Assembly (NCBI GenBank): GCA_012514535.1
Contig: JAAZAA010000016.1
Span: forward strand, 1 to 64,000
Source of the DNA: Myxococcales bacterium
GTDB lineage: Bacteria > Myxococcota_A > Polyangia > Polyangiales > Polyangiaceae
Reading direction: 5' to 3'
Length of the DNA: 64,000 nt
The number at the start of each line of letters is the position of its first letter. The first letter of the stretch is position 1. The translations under genes and the position numbers were made by a program. The notes under the pieces are model-generated. The model did not search any database. It was not told where the DNA came from and was given only the letters and a program-made list of their open reading frames with translations. Below, one piece after another: positions 1 through 9,192 of the stretch.

Positions 1-326
1 GTTGGGGTATCGTCGGGCGGAGCGTCGTCGGGCTCGGGGGGCGGCTCCGCTCGAGGTTCCGGTGGGGGCTCGACGGGGGGAGGTTCGGGAGGCGGCTCGG
101 GGGGAGCGACCTCTTCGAGCGGCGGTGCTGGCTCGACGGGCGGCTCCGGGGGCGCTGGCTCCTCGGGGGCCAACATCTCGATGGCCAGGACCTCGAGGGC
201 CGGGGGCGGAGCCGACGCGGCGAGCCCGGTGACCGCCCAGGTGAGCGCTCCGTGGATCACGCCGCTCGCGAGCACCGCGAAGGTGCTGCGCCCGGAAAGT
301 AGGGTGGAGTTGCTGCGCGTGGTCAT
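1..326 (-). CDS. tonB: TonB energy transducer (C-terminus outside window)
   Basis: This is the N-terminal 108 residues of a TonB-type protein, which carries proton-motive energy from ExbB/ExbD across the periplasm to outer-membrane receptors. A short basic start is followed by one membrane segment (about residues 13-37) and then a long run of Pro-Glu and Pro-Pro-Glu repeats, the usual periplasm-spanning arm. The C-terminal receptor-binding domain lies beyond base 1. The ATG at 326 lies 18 bases downstream of the exbD stop, so it is the last visible gene of the receptor-lipoprotein-exbB-exbD-tonB operon. The identification rests on context and the proline-rich arm. Confidence 0.85.
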   Translation of the reverse strand, partial: MTTRSNSTLLSGRSTFAVLASGVIHGALTWAVTGLAASAPPPALEVLAIEMLAPEEPAPPEPPVEPAPPLEEVAPPEPPPEPPPVEPPPEPRAEPPPEPDDAPPDDTP

Positions 327-344
327 CGGGTGGTCGTCACTTGG

Positions 345-755
345 TCATCGATCTCGGGGACTCACCTGGAACGCCAGGCGGCTGATGCCGCCGCTGCGCA
401 GCGTGTCGAGCACCTCCACGACGCGCTCGTGACGGGCGGCGCCGTCGGCGGCGATGGCGGCACGCGCGTCGCCGCCCTGGGCCGTGGCCCGCTCGGCGGC
501 ATGGCGCACGGTGGCGAGGTCGGCGAGCTGCCCGTCCACCGAGAGGGATCCGTCGGCGGCGATGCCGATGCGCAGCAGCGACGACTCGGTGCTGCTCCCC
601 GTGCTGGCCGAGGGGAGATCGAGGGGCAGCGCCTCGCTGATCGCGCCGCTGGCGGCGACCATCAAGACGACCAGGAGCACCAACACGACGTCGACGAGGG
701 GCGTCACGTTGATGCTCGTGACGGGTTCGTTCTCGGGTCCTGCGTCGAAGGCCAT
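345..755 (-). CDS. exbD: ExbD/TolR family proton-channel subunit
   Basis: A 136-residue biopolymer transport protein that forms the inner-membrane proton channel with ExbB. It has a short cytoplasmic N-terminus, a single membrane helix (about residues 19-42) and a periplasmic domain. The motif NVTPLVDVVLVLL is typical of the family, and Asp22 in it is the expected proton-carrying residue. The ATG at 755 lies one base after the exbB stop, so the two are surely co-transcribed. Length is normal for ExbD (about 130-145). TolR is the alternative, but the TonB gene and receptor in the same operon favour ExbD. Confidence 0.93.
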   Translation of the reverse strand: MAFDAGPENEPVTSINVTPLVDVVLVLLVVLMVAASGAISEALPLDLPSASTGSSTESSLLRIGIAADGSLSVDGQLADLATVRHAAERATAQGGDARAAIAADGAARHERVVEVLDTLRSGGISRLAFQVSPRDR

Positions 756-756
756 G

Positions 757-1485
757 TCAGCGCGCTCCTCCGTGCTCAGCCAGTTCGGCGTCGTCCGTCC
801 CGCGCGGAGTGGTGGCTCCGGCGATGGCTTCGAGGCGGCTCGCCCAGTGGGTCAGCGTCTCCCGAGCGAACGCCTCGCCCCGGGTGATGCGCACCTGGAT
901 GACGCGCTGTAAGCCGTTGAAGGCGGCGAGGGCGGGCAACGCGACGAGGAGGCCGACCGCGGTCGCCACCAGCGCCTCTCCGATTTCGCTCATGAGCGCT
1001 CCCGTGAGCCGTCCCTGGGAGAGGGCGAGCTGGTGGAAGGCCGCAACGATGCCGATGACGGTGCCCAGGAGCCCCACGAAGGGAGCCGCCGCGGCGAGGG
1101 TTCCCAGAAAGGCGACGCCTCGTTCCAGGCGCAGGCGCTCCTCCGCCCGGGCCGCGCCGAGTCGCTCCAGGGCGCGGCGCGGAAACCCCGGATCCCGCGC
1201 CGCCGCGGGCCGCGCGTCCCTGAGGGCGGCCGCGGCCAGCCGCGCCTCACTCGAGGGGCGCTCGTCCAGCCGTTGCAGGGCGCGGTTCAGCCCCTGGCGA
1301 TCGAGCAGCTGCTGGACCTCCCTCTTCAAGGAGCCCACGTCCTCTCGCGTCGCCGCGAGGAAGACGATGCGCTCGATGATGACGGACAGCGCCGCCACGC
1401 TCAGGCCCACGAGCATCCAGAGCACCCAACGTGCGCCGAGCTCGACGAATGCTGACAGAGTCGTCGTGATGTCCATGTGTGTCAT
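757..1485 (-). CDS. exbB: MotA/TolQ/ExbB proton-channel family protein
   Basis: A 242-residue inner-membrane protein of the ExbB/TolQ family, the scaffold of the TonB-powering proton channel. Membrane segments are visible near residues 17-40, 145-168 and 185-208, with the large cytoplasmic loop between the first and second. The third region carries the family-like run with GEALVATAVGLLVALPA. An alternative ATG three codons downstream (1476) gives almost the same protein. It is followed after one base by exbD and then tonB, and preceded by a lipoprotein and a TonB-dependent receptor on the same strand. The 129-base gap upstream contains several copies of TCGGTGC and could hold a secondary promoter. 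Confidence 0.92.
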   Translation of the reverse strand: MTHMDITTTLSAFVELGARWVLWMLVGLSVAALSVIIERIVFLAATREDVGSLKREVQQLLDRQGLNRALQRLDERPSSEARLAAAALRDARPAAARDPGFPRRALERLGAARAEERLRLERGVAFLGTLAAAAPFVGLLGTVIGIVAAFHQLALSQGRLTGALMSEIGEALVATAVGLLVALPALAAFNGLQRVIQVRITRGEAFARETLTHWASRLEAIAGATTPRGTDDAELAEHGGAR

Positions 1486-1614
1486 CTCCCGTTCGTTCGA
1501 GTTTCTTCATGCGCCGTCCGTGGCGCCGCGGGCCTTTGGGGCCGATTCAGGTCGAAGCCATGCAGGTCGGTGCGATTCGGTGCAGTCCGATCGGTTCGGT
1601 GCGGCGCCGCGCGG

Positions 1615-2469
1615 TCACTCGACGCACACGCGCCGCTGGAGCCAGCTGACGCCACCCCGCAGATCCCGCACGACGAGGTAGACGTGGGCCGTCGTGGCCC
1701 TGTCCGGGGCCTCCCACTCGACGAAGACGTCGAGGTCCTCCGTGTCGCCGCCGAGCACCGAGAAGGGGCGCTCGAACTTCCCGTCCGTCGAGAGGTGGGA
1801 CACCTGGAGCGTCTCCCAGGGGCCCGCGGGATCTTCGGGGGGTCGCGCGTCGCGGGCCTCCGGACGCAGCGCGAGGTCGACGGCCACGCGCGCCCCCCGC
1901 CGGACGCAGGGGATGTCGTCCTCCGCCCAAGGGGCGCCCTCCAGCCGCAGGGTGGCGTCCTGGAGGTCCGGGTGACGGTGGGGTTCGTTCGTCGGCCCCG
2001 CCAAGGAGATTTCGTAGCTCGCCAGCACCTGGGCGGCGTCGGAGGCGACGCAGCGGCTCGTCTCCGCGTCGGGCCCGAGCTCGACGTCCCCCGCGCTGCA
2101 GAAGGCGCCCGCGGTGAGCAAGCGCGCGCCCTCGGGGACCTCGAGCTGCAGCGCGGGCTCCGACGCCGAACCAGAGGCCTCGGCGACAGGTGGGGCCGCG
2201 CACTGGGGCACGCCTCGGGCGCTCTCCAACGCGGCGCAGGCGAAGAGCCCGAAGCCCACCTCCGTGGGACCCTCCGGGGAGGCGACGAGCCAGCGGATCG
2301 TGCCGGATTCACCCGCGAGCGGTGTGGCCCGGTCCGGATCGGCGTCGGCTTCGTAGCGAGCCCCCAGCACGCGCAGCCCGGTGATCGTCTGGCGCTCCAC
2401 CAAGGGCTCGCCGCAACCGCTCGAGGCCAGCACGAGGAGGGGGGCCACGAGCTTCACGTTCTTCATCAC
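1615..2469 (-). CDS. Predicted outer-membrane or periplasmic lipoprotein, receptor partner
   Basis: A 284-residue protein with a short basic start, a hydrophobic stretch and a lipobox ending at Cys19 (LASSGC), so it should be exported and lipidated. The mature part is beta-rich in composition and has several Cys residues (for example FCSAGD and the C-terminal RRVCVE) that could form disulfides. No enzyme motif is visible. The start overlaps the stop of the TonB-dependent receptor by 4 bases (ATGA), which indicates translational coupling, and exbB-exbD-tonB follow. A role as a surface or periplasmic partner of the receptor is inferred from context only. Confidence 0.8.
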   Translation of the reverse strand: MMKNVKLVAPLLVLASSGCGEPLVERQTITGLRVLGARYEADADPDRATPLAGESGTIRWLVASPEGPTEVGFGLFACAALESARGVPQCAAPPVAEASGSASEPALQLEVPEGARLLTAGAFCSAGDVELGPDAETSRCVASDAAQVLASYEISLAGPTNEPHRHPDLQDATLRLEGAPWAEDDIPCVRRGARVAVDLALRPEARDARPPEDPAGPWETLQVSHLSTDGKFERPFSVLGGDTEDLDVFVEWEAPDRATTAHVYLVVRDLRGGVSWLQRRVCVE

Positions 2470-4508
2470 AGTTCACCTCGCAATCCGAGATTCGGGAACA
2501 GGGGGAGGCCCGTGACCGGCTCCGAAGTGGCGTAGTCGTAGGAGTAGGCCACGCCCTCTTCGTTCTGGGCGTTGTAGGCGTTGAGCACCTCCAGGTACGT
2601 CGTCAGGGCCACCGGGCCGAGCTCCCACCGTTTGTCGATGCGCACGTCGAGCTGGTGAAAGGCGGGGAGGCGGCGGGATCCGAAGGCGCCGTGGATCGGG
2701 CGGTGTTGGTCGAGCTCCGCCGCGTACACGGATCCGACGATGGGGGTGTCCGGGTTGCCCGTGACGTAGCGGAAGCGGCCACCGAGCTGCCAACCGGCGC
2801 CGAGATCGTAGGTGGCGACGAGCGACAGGTTGTGGGTCTGATCGCCTTCGTAGATGCGCCAGCCTGCGCCGTCGTCCCGTCGGCTGCGCGAGAGGGTGTA
2901 AGCGGCGAGGGTCCTGAGATCGGGCAGCGGTTGGGCGCGCACCAGGATCTCGAATCCGTGGGCGCGTCCGAGGCCCGCGTTCTCGAACCGCGGCGGGGCG
3001 CCTCCCGGCGTCGAGACGATGCGGTTGCGCCAGTCCTTGGCGAAGACGTCGACGTCGATGTGCAGGCGCGGATCCGGGTCGGCTTCGAAGCCCACGCTGC
3101 CTTGCACCGTGCGCTCGGGGGCGACGCGCGGATTGCCGATCTCCGGCAGCAACAAGTAGTAATCGACCGGGCGCGTGAACGCGCCGACGGCGGCCTTCGC
3201 GACGAACTGGGGCGTCGCTTGCCAGCGCGCCGCGAGCCGCGGATCGACGCTCCAGCGCTCGGCTTCGTACTGGAAGTCCGTGCGCACCCCAGGCACGAGC
3301 AGGACGTCGTCGTGAGGCCGGTAGGACAGCTCCACGTAGCCGCCCGGGCGGACGAGCTCGAGGCTCCCGGTGACGGTCGCCATCTCGAGGGTGCCCAGGG
3401 GTCCTTCGTTGTCGAGATCGCCGTCGACGCTGGGCATCGGGCCGCTGTACGTGCCCGAGAAGAACTCCGTCTCCACGTCGAGCCCGACGTCGACCCTCAG
3501 CCGCTCGTGGGTGTGGACCGACCAATCGGCGCGACCGTACAGATCCACGGAGTCCATACGGGCCCGCAGATCGCCGAGCTTCTGCAGCAAGACCCGCGGT
3601 CCGCCGGACACGGTCAGGCGCTGCTGCACGTCGGCGCCGAGGTCGCTGTCCACGTGCGCTTGGAGTCGGTGGAACTCGAGCCGCCCTTCCATCGCGCCGT
3701 GGAGCGCGGGATCGTCCTGGTTCGGATCCGCGAACAACAGCTTCATGTGATCACGGCTGCCGTAGCCGAGGACGCGGACCTGCGTGCTGCGTGACCAGCG
3801 GTGACGGACGAGGGCTTGGTAGTCGTAGTAGACGGGGGCGACCGTCGCGGAGAGGGTGTCCTCCGGGACCAGGGAGGAGAAGACGAGGTCGATGTTGCTA
3901 CGCCGGGCCGCCAACGCGATGCTCGTCTCCGAGCCGAGCGGCGCCTCGAGCCACGCCTGGTTGTCGAGGAGGCTGAGCTCGAGGGCGGCGCGCAGCTCGT
4001 CGGGGTGCTGCGTGCGGACGTGGGCGTCGACGATGCCCGCGGAGGAGCGGCCGAAGCGGCTCGAGTGGTTGCCCGGGAGGAGCTCCACGCTCTCGAGCAG
4101 GTGGGAGTTGAAGAAGCTCGTGAGGCCCCCGAAGTGATAGAGGAGGGGGACGGGCACCCCGTCGAGGAGCACGCGGCTATCGAAGCCCGCGCTCCCGCGC
4201 AGGGGGGGAGGTCCCTCGCTGCTCGCGAAGGGCACGCGCGCCACGCCCGGGAGGACCTCGATGGCGCGCAGGGCGTCGCCCCGGGTGCCTGGCATGGTGG
4301 TGAGCTCTTCCTCTTCGAGCTCGCGTCGGGTGGCCTCCACGGGAGGGCGCTCGACCTCGGCCGTGGCGGCCTCCACGGGGCCCTCGAACAGGGCCTCCAG
4401 GTCGACCTCGTCGAGGCTGGAGTCGTCTGCCGCCGCAGGCGGTGACCACAGGTGAAGACCGCCGGACAACAGCCCGACGAAGAACGGTGCTCGACTCGAG
4501 ACGCGCAC
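2466..4508 (-). CDS. TonB-dependent outer-membrane receptor
   Basis: A 680-residue receptor with a signal peptide (about residues 1-27, ending PAAA), an acidic linker and a plug domain (about 55-165) with motifs such as ELTTMPGTRGDALRAIEVLPG and RGSAGFDSRVLLDGVPV, followed by a long beta-barrel region. The ending LRGEL lacks the terminal aromatic residue usual for many barrels. It heads an operon with a lipoprotein, exbB, exbD and tonB, so this receptor has its own energy module. The substrate cannot be read from sequence. No carboxypeptidase-like extension and no sigma-regulator signalling domain is visible at the N-terminus. Confidence 0.93.
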   Translation of the reverse strand: MRVSSRAPFFVGLLSGGLHLWSPPAAADDSSLDEVDLEALFEGPVEAATAEVERPPVEATRRELEEEELTTMPGTRGDALRAIEVLPGVARVPFASSEGPPPLRGSAGFDSRVLLDGVPVPLLYHFGGLTSFFNSHLLESVELLPGNHSSRFGRSSAGIVDAHVRTQHPDELRAALELSLLDNQAWLEAPLGSETSIALAARRSNIDLVFSSLVPEDTLSATVAPVYYDYQALVRHRWSRSTQVRVLGYGSRDHMKLLFADPNQDDPALHGAMEGRLEFHRLQAHVDSDLGADVQQRLTVSGGPRVLLQKLGDLRARMDSVDLYGRADWSVHTHERLRVDVGLDVETEFFSGTYSGPMPSVDGDLDNEGPLGTLEMATVTGSLELVRPGGYVELSYRPHDDVLLVPGVRTDFQYEAERWSVDPRLAARWQATPQFVAKAAVGAFTRPVDYYLLLPEIGNPRVAPERTVQGSVGFEADPDPRLHIDVDVFAKDWRNRIVSTPGGAPPRFENAGLGRAHGFEILVRAQPLPDLRTLAAYTLSRSRRDDGAGWRIYEGDQTHNLSLVATYDLGAGWQLGGRFRYVTGNPDTPIVGSVYAAELDQHRPIHGAFGSRRLPAFHQLDVRIDKRWELGPVALTTYLEVLNAYNAQNEEGVAYSYDYATSEPVTGLPLFPNLGLRGEL

Positions 4509-4691
4509 TTGACCTCCTGCGTCCGCCCGGAGGCGACGCCCGCAGCTCGGGTGAACAGCTCACCCGTCCCAGGACCAGCGAGGCTCGAGCGCCTCGTTGG
4601 TCTGGACTCCGTGCCCGCCCGAGAGGGAAGTGTTCACGGATTTTCGTCGGCGCGAGTGGGGCCGAGTCGACGCAGCTTGTACCCTCGCCCC

Positions 4692-6248
4692 ATGGCGACG
4701 CGCCGGGAGCACGGGACGCGGCGCGGTGACGTCGGGCGCGGCCTGGCCGTCACCGCGCGGGAGCGTCGGGTCCTCGACCAGTACCTCGAACGGTACGCGG
4801 AGCCGGAAGCCGCCTACGCGGAGGAGCTCACGGAACGCTATCGAGCGGCGATCGTGGCCCCCCTCTGCGGGGAGTCGCCTGGAACGCTCGAAGACTGGCA
4901 GGGCGCGCTTCTGGCGGACGAGCGCGCTGCCACGGAGCCCGTCCTCTGGATCGCGGTGGTCAACGGCCGAGAGGACGCCGCCGACGACGTGCTCCGTGCC
5001 AATGACGAGCTGTTGGAGACCTGGAGGCGCTCGAGCCGCGTCGTGAGACGGCTCTCGCTCCCGCAGCGGTACTTGGCGTCAGCTGCCTCAGCTGCGGAGG
5101 CGTCAGCTGCGGAGGCGCCCGCGCGGACGTCGACGCGCGCGCCCGCGGCGGCGGAGCTGCTGGTGCGCGGGGAAGGGGCTCATCACGTCTTGCTCATCGA
5201 CGCGTCGAGCGCGGGGCATCGCTTTCCCCGCAAGCAGGGGGTGGGGCTGGCCCGTCGCATCGGCTGCGACGTGGCGGTGGCGTTGGCGCGGCGGGGGCTC
5301 CTCCAGGCTCGCTACGTGGGCGCCGCCGACGGAGACGCCACGTTGCTGTCCGGCTACGTACGAGCCCTGGAGCGACCGCCCGGGAGCACTGCCGCGTTGT
5401 TCCCCTTCGAGCACGTGAGCGGGGGCGACGAGCGCGTGCTCGAAGCGACGCGGCTGGTGGAGTGCTCCTGGCGTCATTACGTGCTGGGTCTCGCCTGGGC
5501 CGGGTCGCCCTTCGCCTTCCAGACGGTGGGGAGCTGCCTGGCTCCGGAGATCGTCGCCTACTCCCAGGCGCGCGGGTTCCCTCGACGCGAGGCAGGGGAG
5601 GACTTTCACCTGCTCGCCAAGCTGGCGAAGCTCGGGGAGGTGGAGTGCCTGGCGGAGCCCGTGGTCCGGCTCACGGCGCGGGTCTCCTCGCGGGTGCCCT
5701 TCGGCACCGGGCCTGCCGTGCAGCGGGCGCTGGCCGACCCGGACGGGGTGGCGCATCGGTGCGGACCCGCGCGGCCCGGGGAGCGAGCGCGACTTCACGA
5801 TCCGCGGGTGTTCGTGGCGCTCAGGCGGTTGGTGGAGTCCCTCTCCGCCCTCGCCGATCCCGCCGCCGCGTCCTCTCCCGACGAACCCGGAGACCTGCCG
5901 GAAGCGGTGGCGGCCCTCGTGAGGGAGCAGGTCCGGTCGTGGTCCCAGCGCCTCGCTCCCCGCTTGGCGGCCTGTCCGACGGCCGCGCACCGACGACGTC
6001 GCGTGTTCGAAGCCTTCGACGCCCTCGCGACGTTGCAGGCGATCCACGCGTTTCGCGACGCGGGGCTGCCGCCGATCCCCTGGCGTGACGCGCTGCGAGA
6101 AGCTCCCTTTCTGGAAGCTCCCCTCGACGGATCCGTGACGCAGATCCTCGAGTCGATGCGCGCAGCGGAGGGCCGTCTGCGGGCGCGTCGCGGCCTCGCA
6201 CTCCCCCGCACCTCGGGTCCAGATCTGGACGATTGTCGCCTGCCGTAG
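4692..6248 (+). CDS. GT2-like glycosyltransferase family protein
   Basis: A 518-residue soluble protein. The region about 165-320 has the pattern of a GT-A (GT2-like) glycosyltransferase: a strand and Asp near VLLIDASSAG, then RKQGVGLARRIGCDVA, then GAADGDATLLSGY in the place of the DxD-type acidic motif, and later GEDFHLLAKLAKLG near residue 303, like the Glu-Asp acceptor-side motif. The N-terminal 150 residues are helical and carry a short Ala-Ser-Glu repeat near 140-150. The ATG at 4692 follows an upstream stretch that looks non-coding; no strong ribosome site is seen. The sugar and acceptor are unknown. It diverges from the receptor operon. Confidence 0.6.
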   Translation: MATRREHGTRRGDVGRGLAVTARERRVLDQYLERYAEPEAAYAEELTERYRAAIVAPLCGESPGTLEDWQGALLADERAATEPVLWIAVVNGREDAADDVLRANDELLETWRRSSRVVRRLSLPQRYLASAASAAEASAAEAPARTSTRAPAAAELLVRGEGAHHVLLIDASSAGHRFPRKQGVGLARRIGCDVAVALARRGLLQARYVGAADGDATLLSGYVRALERPPGSTAALFPFEHVSGGDERVLEATRLVECSWRHYVLGLAWAGSPFAFQTVGSCLAPEIVAYSQARGFPRREAGEDFHLLAKLAKLGEVECLAEPVVRLTARVSSRVPFGTGPAVQRALADPDGVAHRCGPARPGERARLHDPRVFVALRRLVESLSALADPAAASSPDEPGDLPEAVAALVREQVRSWSQRLAPRLAACPTAAHRRRRVFEAFDALATLQAIHAFRDAGLPPIPWRDALREAPFLEAPLDGSVTQILESMRAAEGRLRARRGLALPRTSGPDLDDCRLP

Positions 6249-6313
6249 TTCCAGGCTTGTGAAAATGCCGGAGAGCGTGTTTCACTGTCCTTGGACCGCA
6301 AACGCGGTCGCCC

Positions 6314-8059
6314 GTGATGCGAAAGCTGCAGTTTTACGGCCTCCCGCGATCTCTCCAGGACCGCTTCATCGAGTCGTCCCTGGGAGCGGCTGCGCCAGTG
6401 CCCCTGCTGGTACGGAGGTTCCGGAGCCAGGCGCACGCGCGCTGGTTCGCGGGGGGAGCGCTCGCGCTGGTGGGGTGGGGCGTCTTCGTCGCCTACGGCT
6501 TCGGGGAGTTGAGCCACCCTCTGGCCCTCGCGGGGCCGCAGATGCTGGCGGTCCACGCGGCCTTCGCGGCGGTGGCGATCGCGTGCTTCCTGCGGGGGCA
6601 GGCCCTGCGCTGGGAGGCGCTGCGCGTCCCTTACCCGGAGGGCACCTATCTGTTCCCGGCGGTGGTCATCGACGCGCGGCGCGGCCACCTGGTCGAGCGC
6701 GACGTGGGCAGCCTCCGGGCGGTGACGGTCCGCGGGGGGCGCCTGCAGGTGGAGTTCGACGACAAGGCGAGCTTCACCTTCGACGCGGGCAGCGCGGAGC
6801 TCGCGGAGAAGGCGAAGGCGGCCGTCGAAGCCACCCGTGAGCAGTGGGGGCGCCTCCAGACGGAGGATGCGCGCCTGGAGCGAGCTCGGCTGAACCCCCT
6901 CGTGGAGAGCGGGGTCCCCAACCCGTTGGCGTCGACGATCCCGCTGTCGGGTCAGCGGTTCCTCAAGCCCGCGACCTACGTGCTCATCACCGTGATCAGC
7001 GCCGCGATGCTCGGTTGGGCCGTCTGGTGGTGGCGCAACACCCTGAGCGAGAAGGCGCTCTATGCGAGCGCGACGGCGCGCAACGACGTCGAGGCCTATC
7101 ACGAATATCTCACGCGAGGCGGGCGCCGCGCGGACGTGGTGGAGGTGCTGCTGCCGCGGGCTCGCCTGAACGCCGCCCGCGCCGCCGGGAGCGTCGACGC
7201 GATTCGCCAGTACATCGCCGCCAACCCCGAGACGCGGATCGCGGCGGAGGTCCAGGACGCGCTGCGCACCGCGCTGCTGGACGCCCTGGAGGGGGCCAAG
7301 GCGCAGGGGACCATCACGGCCCTGGCGGAGTACGAGAAGAAGCACCCGGAGCACTCCCTCGTGGCCGCGGAGCTCGCCGCCGCCCGTAGCGCCGTGTATC
7401 GCAACGTCGTGGCCGCCTTCGCGAAGGAGGCGGCGCCGGAGACGTCGCAGATCGTGCCCTTCGTCGAGCGGCTCGTGAAGTACGTCGAGAAGCACGGCCC
7501 CCGCGTCGACGTGCGCGTGGCGCACCAGTTCCCCCAGCGGACCGAGACCCTCGACGACATCCTGTCGAAGTCCAGGAAGTACTACATGGGGCAGCGCAGC
7601 TTGCCGACCCAGTACTTCCTCGGGGAGCACGCGGCCCGTCGGCAGACGGCCCTGGCGGAGCGCTTGATCGAGCGGCTGCAGCGGAGCTTCCCCAAGGACG
7701 TGCTGGAGTTCCGCTTCCTGGGGCCCGCCGAGGACGTCAACGAGACGCTCCCCGAGATCGAGGTGCCGACCCTCACCCTCACCCACGCCGAGCGGCTCTC
7801 CGGCGGCTTCGTGGGCGGGAAGCCGAAGACGATGTTTCTCGGCGCCAGCATCAGCGTCAGCGCGAGCTTCGAGATCCCCGGGCAGGGAGAGCCCTTCGTG
7901 TTCAAGTGGGGCAAGTGGACCCCTCCGAACGTGCGCAAGGCGGACGAGTCGGAGAAGAGCGTCCCGGCGGTCATCCCGGACGTGTACGAGGACATGGTGG
8001 GGGGCGCCTTCGAGACCTTCGGCACGCAGTTCCTGAAGGCCTGGTACGCCGAGCCCTGA
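6314..8059 (+). CDS. Membrane protein of unknown function
   Basis: A 581-residue protein that I do not recognise. Two membrane segments lie close together near residues 50-70 and 78-95, then a soluble stretch containing a PH-like patch (around YLFPAVVIDARRGHLVERD), then a third segment near 222-240 ending in WAVWWW. The remaining 340 residues look mainly helical and end in a domain with a conserved-looking beta pattern (LTLTHAERLSGGFVGGKPK). The start is GTG 6314 or the adjacent ATG 6317. A small hairpin (6295-6308) lies just upstream. It converges with the lipoprotein gene at 8133. No function is proposed. Confidence 0.75.
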   Translation: MMRKLQFYGLPRSLQDRFIESSLGAAAPVPLLVRRFRSQAHARWFAGGALALVGWGVFVAYGFGELSHPLALAGPQMLAVHAAFAAVAIACFLRGQALRWEALRVPYPEGTYLFPAVVIDARRGHLVERDVGSLRAVTVRGGRLQVEFDDKASFTFDAGSAELAEKAKAAVEATREQWGRLQTEDARLERARLNPLVESGVPNPLASTIPLSGQRFLKPATYVLITVISAAMLGWAVWWWRNTLSEKALYASATARNDVEAYHEYLTRGGRRADVVEVLLPRARLNAARAAGSVDAIRQYIAANPETRIAAEVQDALRTALLDALEGAKAQGTITALAEYEKKHPEHSLVAAELAAARSAVYRNVVAAFAKEAAPETSQIVPFVERLVKYVEKHGPRVDVRVAHQFPQRTETLDDILSKSRKYYMGQRSLPTQYFLGEHAARRQTALAERLIERLQRSFPKDVLEFRFLGPAEDVNETLPEIEVPTLTLTHAERLSGGFVGGKPKTMFLGASISVSASFEIPGQGEPFVFKWGKWTPPNVRKADESEKSVPAVIPDVYEDMVGGAFETFGTQFLKAWYAEP

Positions 8060-8132
8060 GGGGCAGAGCCGTCGGTCGCGAGGCGCTTGGCGGTCGCCTG
8101 CGCGTGGGAACGCGGTGGCGGGCGGTCTTTTC

Positions 8133-9116
8133 TCAGAGCAGGTCGCGCTGGGCGCCGTTCGCGACTCCCCAGTGCTTGATCCAGTAGCGCCGCTTCGGGA
8201 TCTCCGCCCGCAGGAGCAGGTGCAACTGACCGGACATGGCCGGCACCTGCCGCGCGTCGAGATCGAAGAGATCGAGTCCCTCGACCTCTTCGTGGGTGAG
8301 CAGGGACCAACGGGGGCGGAAGGAGATCGGGACGTGGCCGATCCAGGCGCCGCTCTCCGCGTCGAAGACGGCGATGCCCGTCTTGGTGTGGTTGGTCGCC
8401 AGGTAGAGCTTTCCGCTCTCGGAGATGGCCCCTCCTTGGATCTGGGGCACGCTCCCGCGCAGGCCGTCGACCTTGTCGTCGTTGGAGTAGCGGAGCGCCA
8501 GATCGCGCTCGTGGACCAGGGCGAAGCGATCGGAGGTGATCTCGACGCGGAACACGTGCACGCGGTTCGTATGGAAGTTCGAGGTGTACAGGCGCCCGGT
8601 GACCGGGTGCACCGCGCACCAGGAGGCGTGCTCGACCCCGTGCAGGACCTGGATGCCGAGGGGCGTGAGATCCGGGCGCAGGGCGCCGATGGCCGGAGGC
8701 CCACCGAGTCGATCGCCCTCGAGAGGGACGAAGAGCGTCCCTCGGGAGAAGTCGGCGTCGCCCAGGTGGGTGTAGCGTCCTTCGAAGGGCACGACGGACG
8801 GCGCCTGGCTCGCGCGCGCCAAGGGCACGTCGAGGGGCACCTTCCAGATGCGGTGGGTGGAGATCAGGTACCAGTGGGTGTCGTCGTGGGCGAGCCCCTG
8901 CATCCCGTCCGTGGCCCAGGGGCTCGAGGCGTATCGGGGATAGTCGGGGCGCCCGCGCAGATCCGGCATGACGCCGTCACAGCCTCCCGGAGCCAGCGCG
9001 CAGTGGTCACCAGGCATGTGGAACGTCAGGGTCGCGCAGCCGGCGAAGGCGGTCCACCCGACGAGCAGCACGCGCGCCCACGAGGGGAAGCGTCTTGCGG
9101 GGGGAGCCGAGCCCAT
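8133..9116 (-). CDS. Predicted lipoprotein, beta-propeller-like
   Basis: A 327-residue exported protein. The ATG at 9116 gives a signal peptide with lipobox FAGC (Cys about 26); an upstream in-frame ATG at 9176 would add 20 residues before the signal and is less likely. The mature part has repeated blade-like segments (for example HWYLISTHRIWKVPLD, GRLYTSNFHTNRVHVFRV and GKLYLATNHTKTGIAVFD), consistent with a six- or seven-bladed propeller. No catalytic residues can be named. It is divergent from a HAD phosphatase gene 76 bases away and convergent with the membrane-protein gene. Function is unknown. Confidence 0.75.
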   Translation of the reverse strand: MGSAPPARRFPSWARVLLVGWTAFAGCATLTFHMPGDHCALAPGGCDGVMPDLRGRPDYPRYASSPWATDGMQGLAHDDTHWYLISTHRIWKVPLDVPLARASQAPSVVPFEGRYTHLGDADFSRGTLFVPLEGDRLGGPPAIGALRPDLTPLGIQVLHGVEHASWCAVHPVTGRLYTSNFHTNRVHVFRVEITSDRFALVHERDLALRYSNDDKVDGLRGSVPQIQGGAISESGKLYLATNHTKTGIAVFDAESGAWIGHVPISFRPRWSLLTHEEVEGLDLFDLDARQVPAMSGQLHLLLRAEIPKRRYWIKHWGVANGAQRDLL

Positions 9117-9192
9117 CTCCGGCGAGCCTAACCCAGGATGCCGAGGGGCGCAGGGCGTCGCCCGAAGCGCGGGCACGGGCTATGTGGGGTTC

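Noticed and set aside
5795-8704. 969-codon open frame on the minus strand
   Set aside because: It spans two plus-strand genes and part of a lipoprotein gene in a different frame, has no recognisable domain, and fits the GC-driven shadow pattern.
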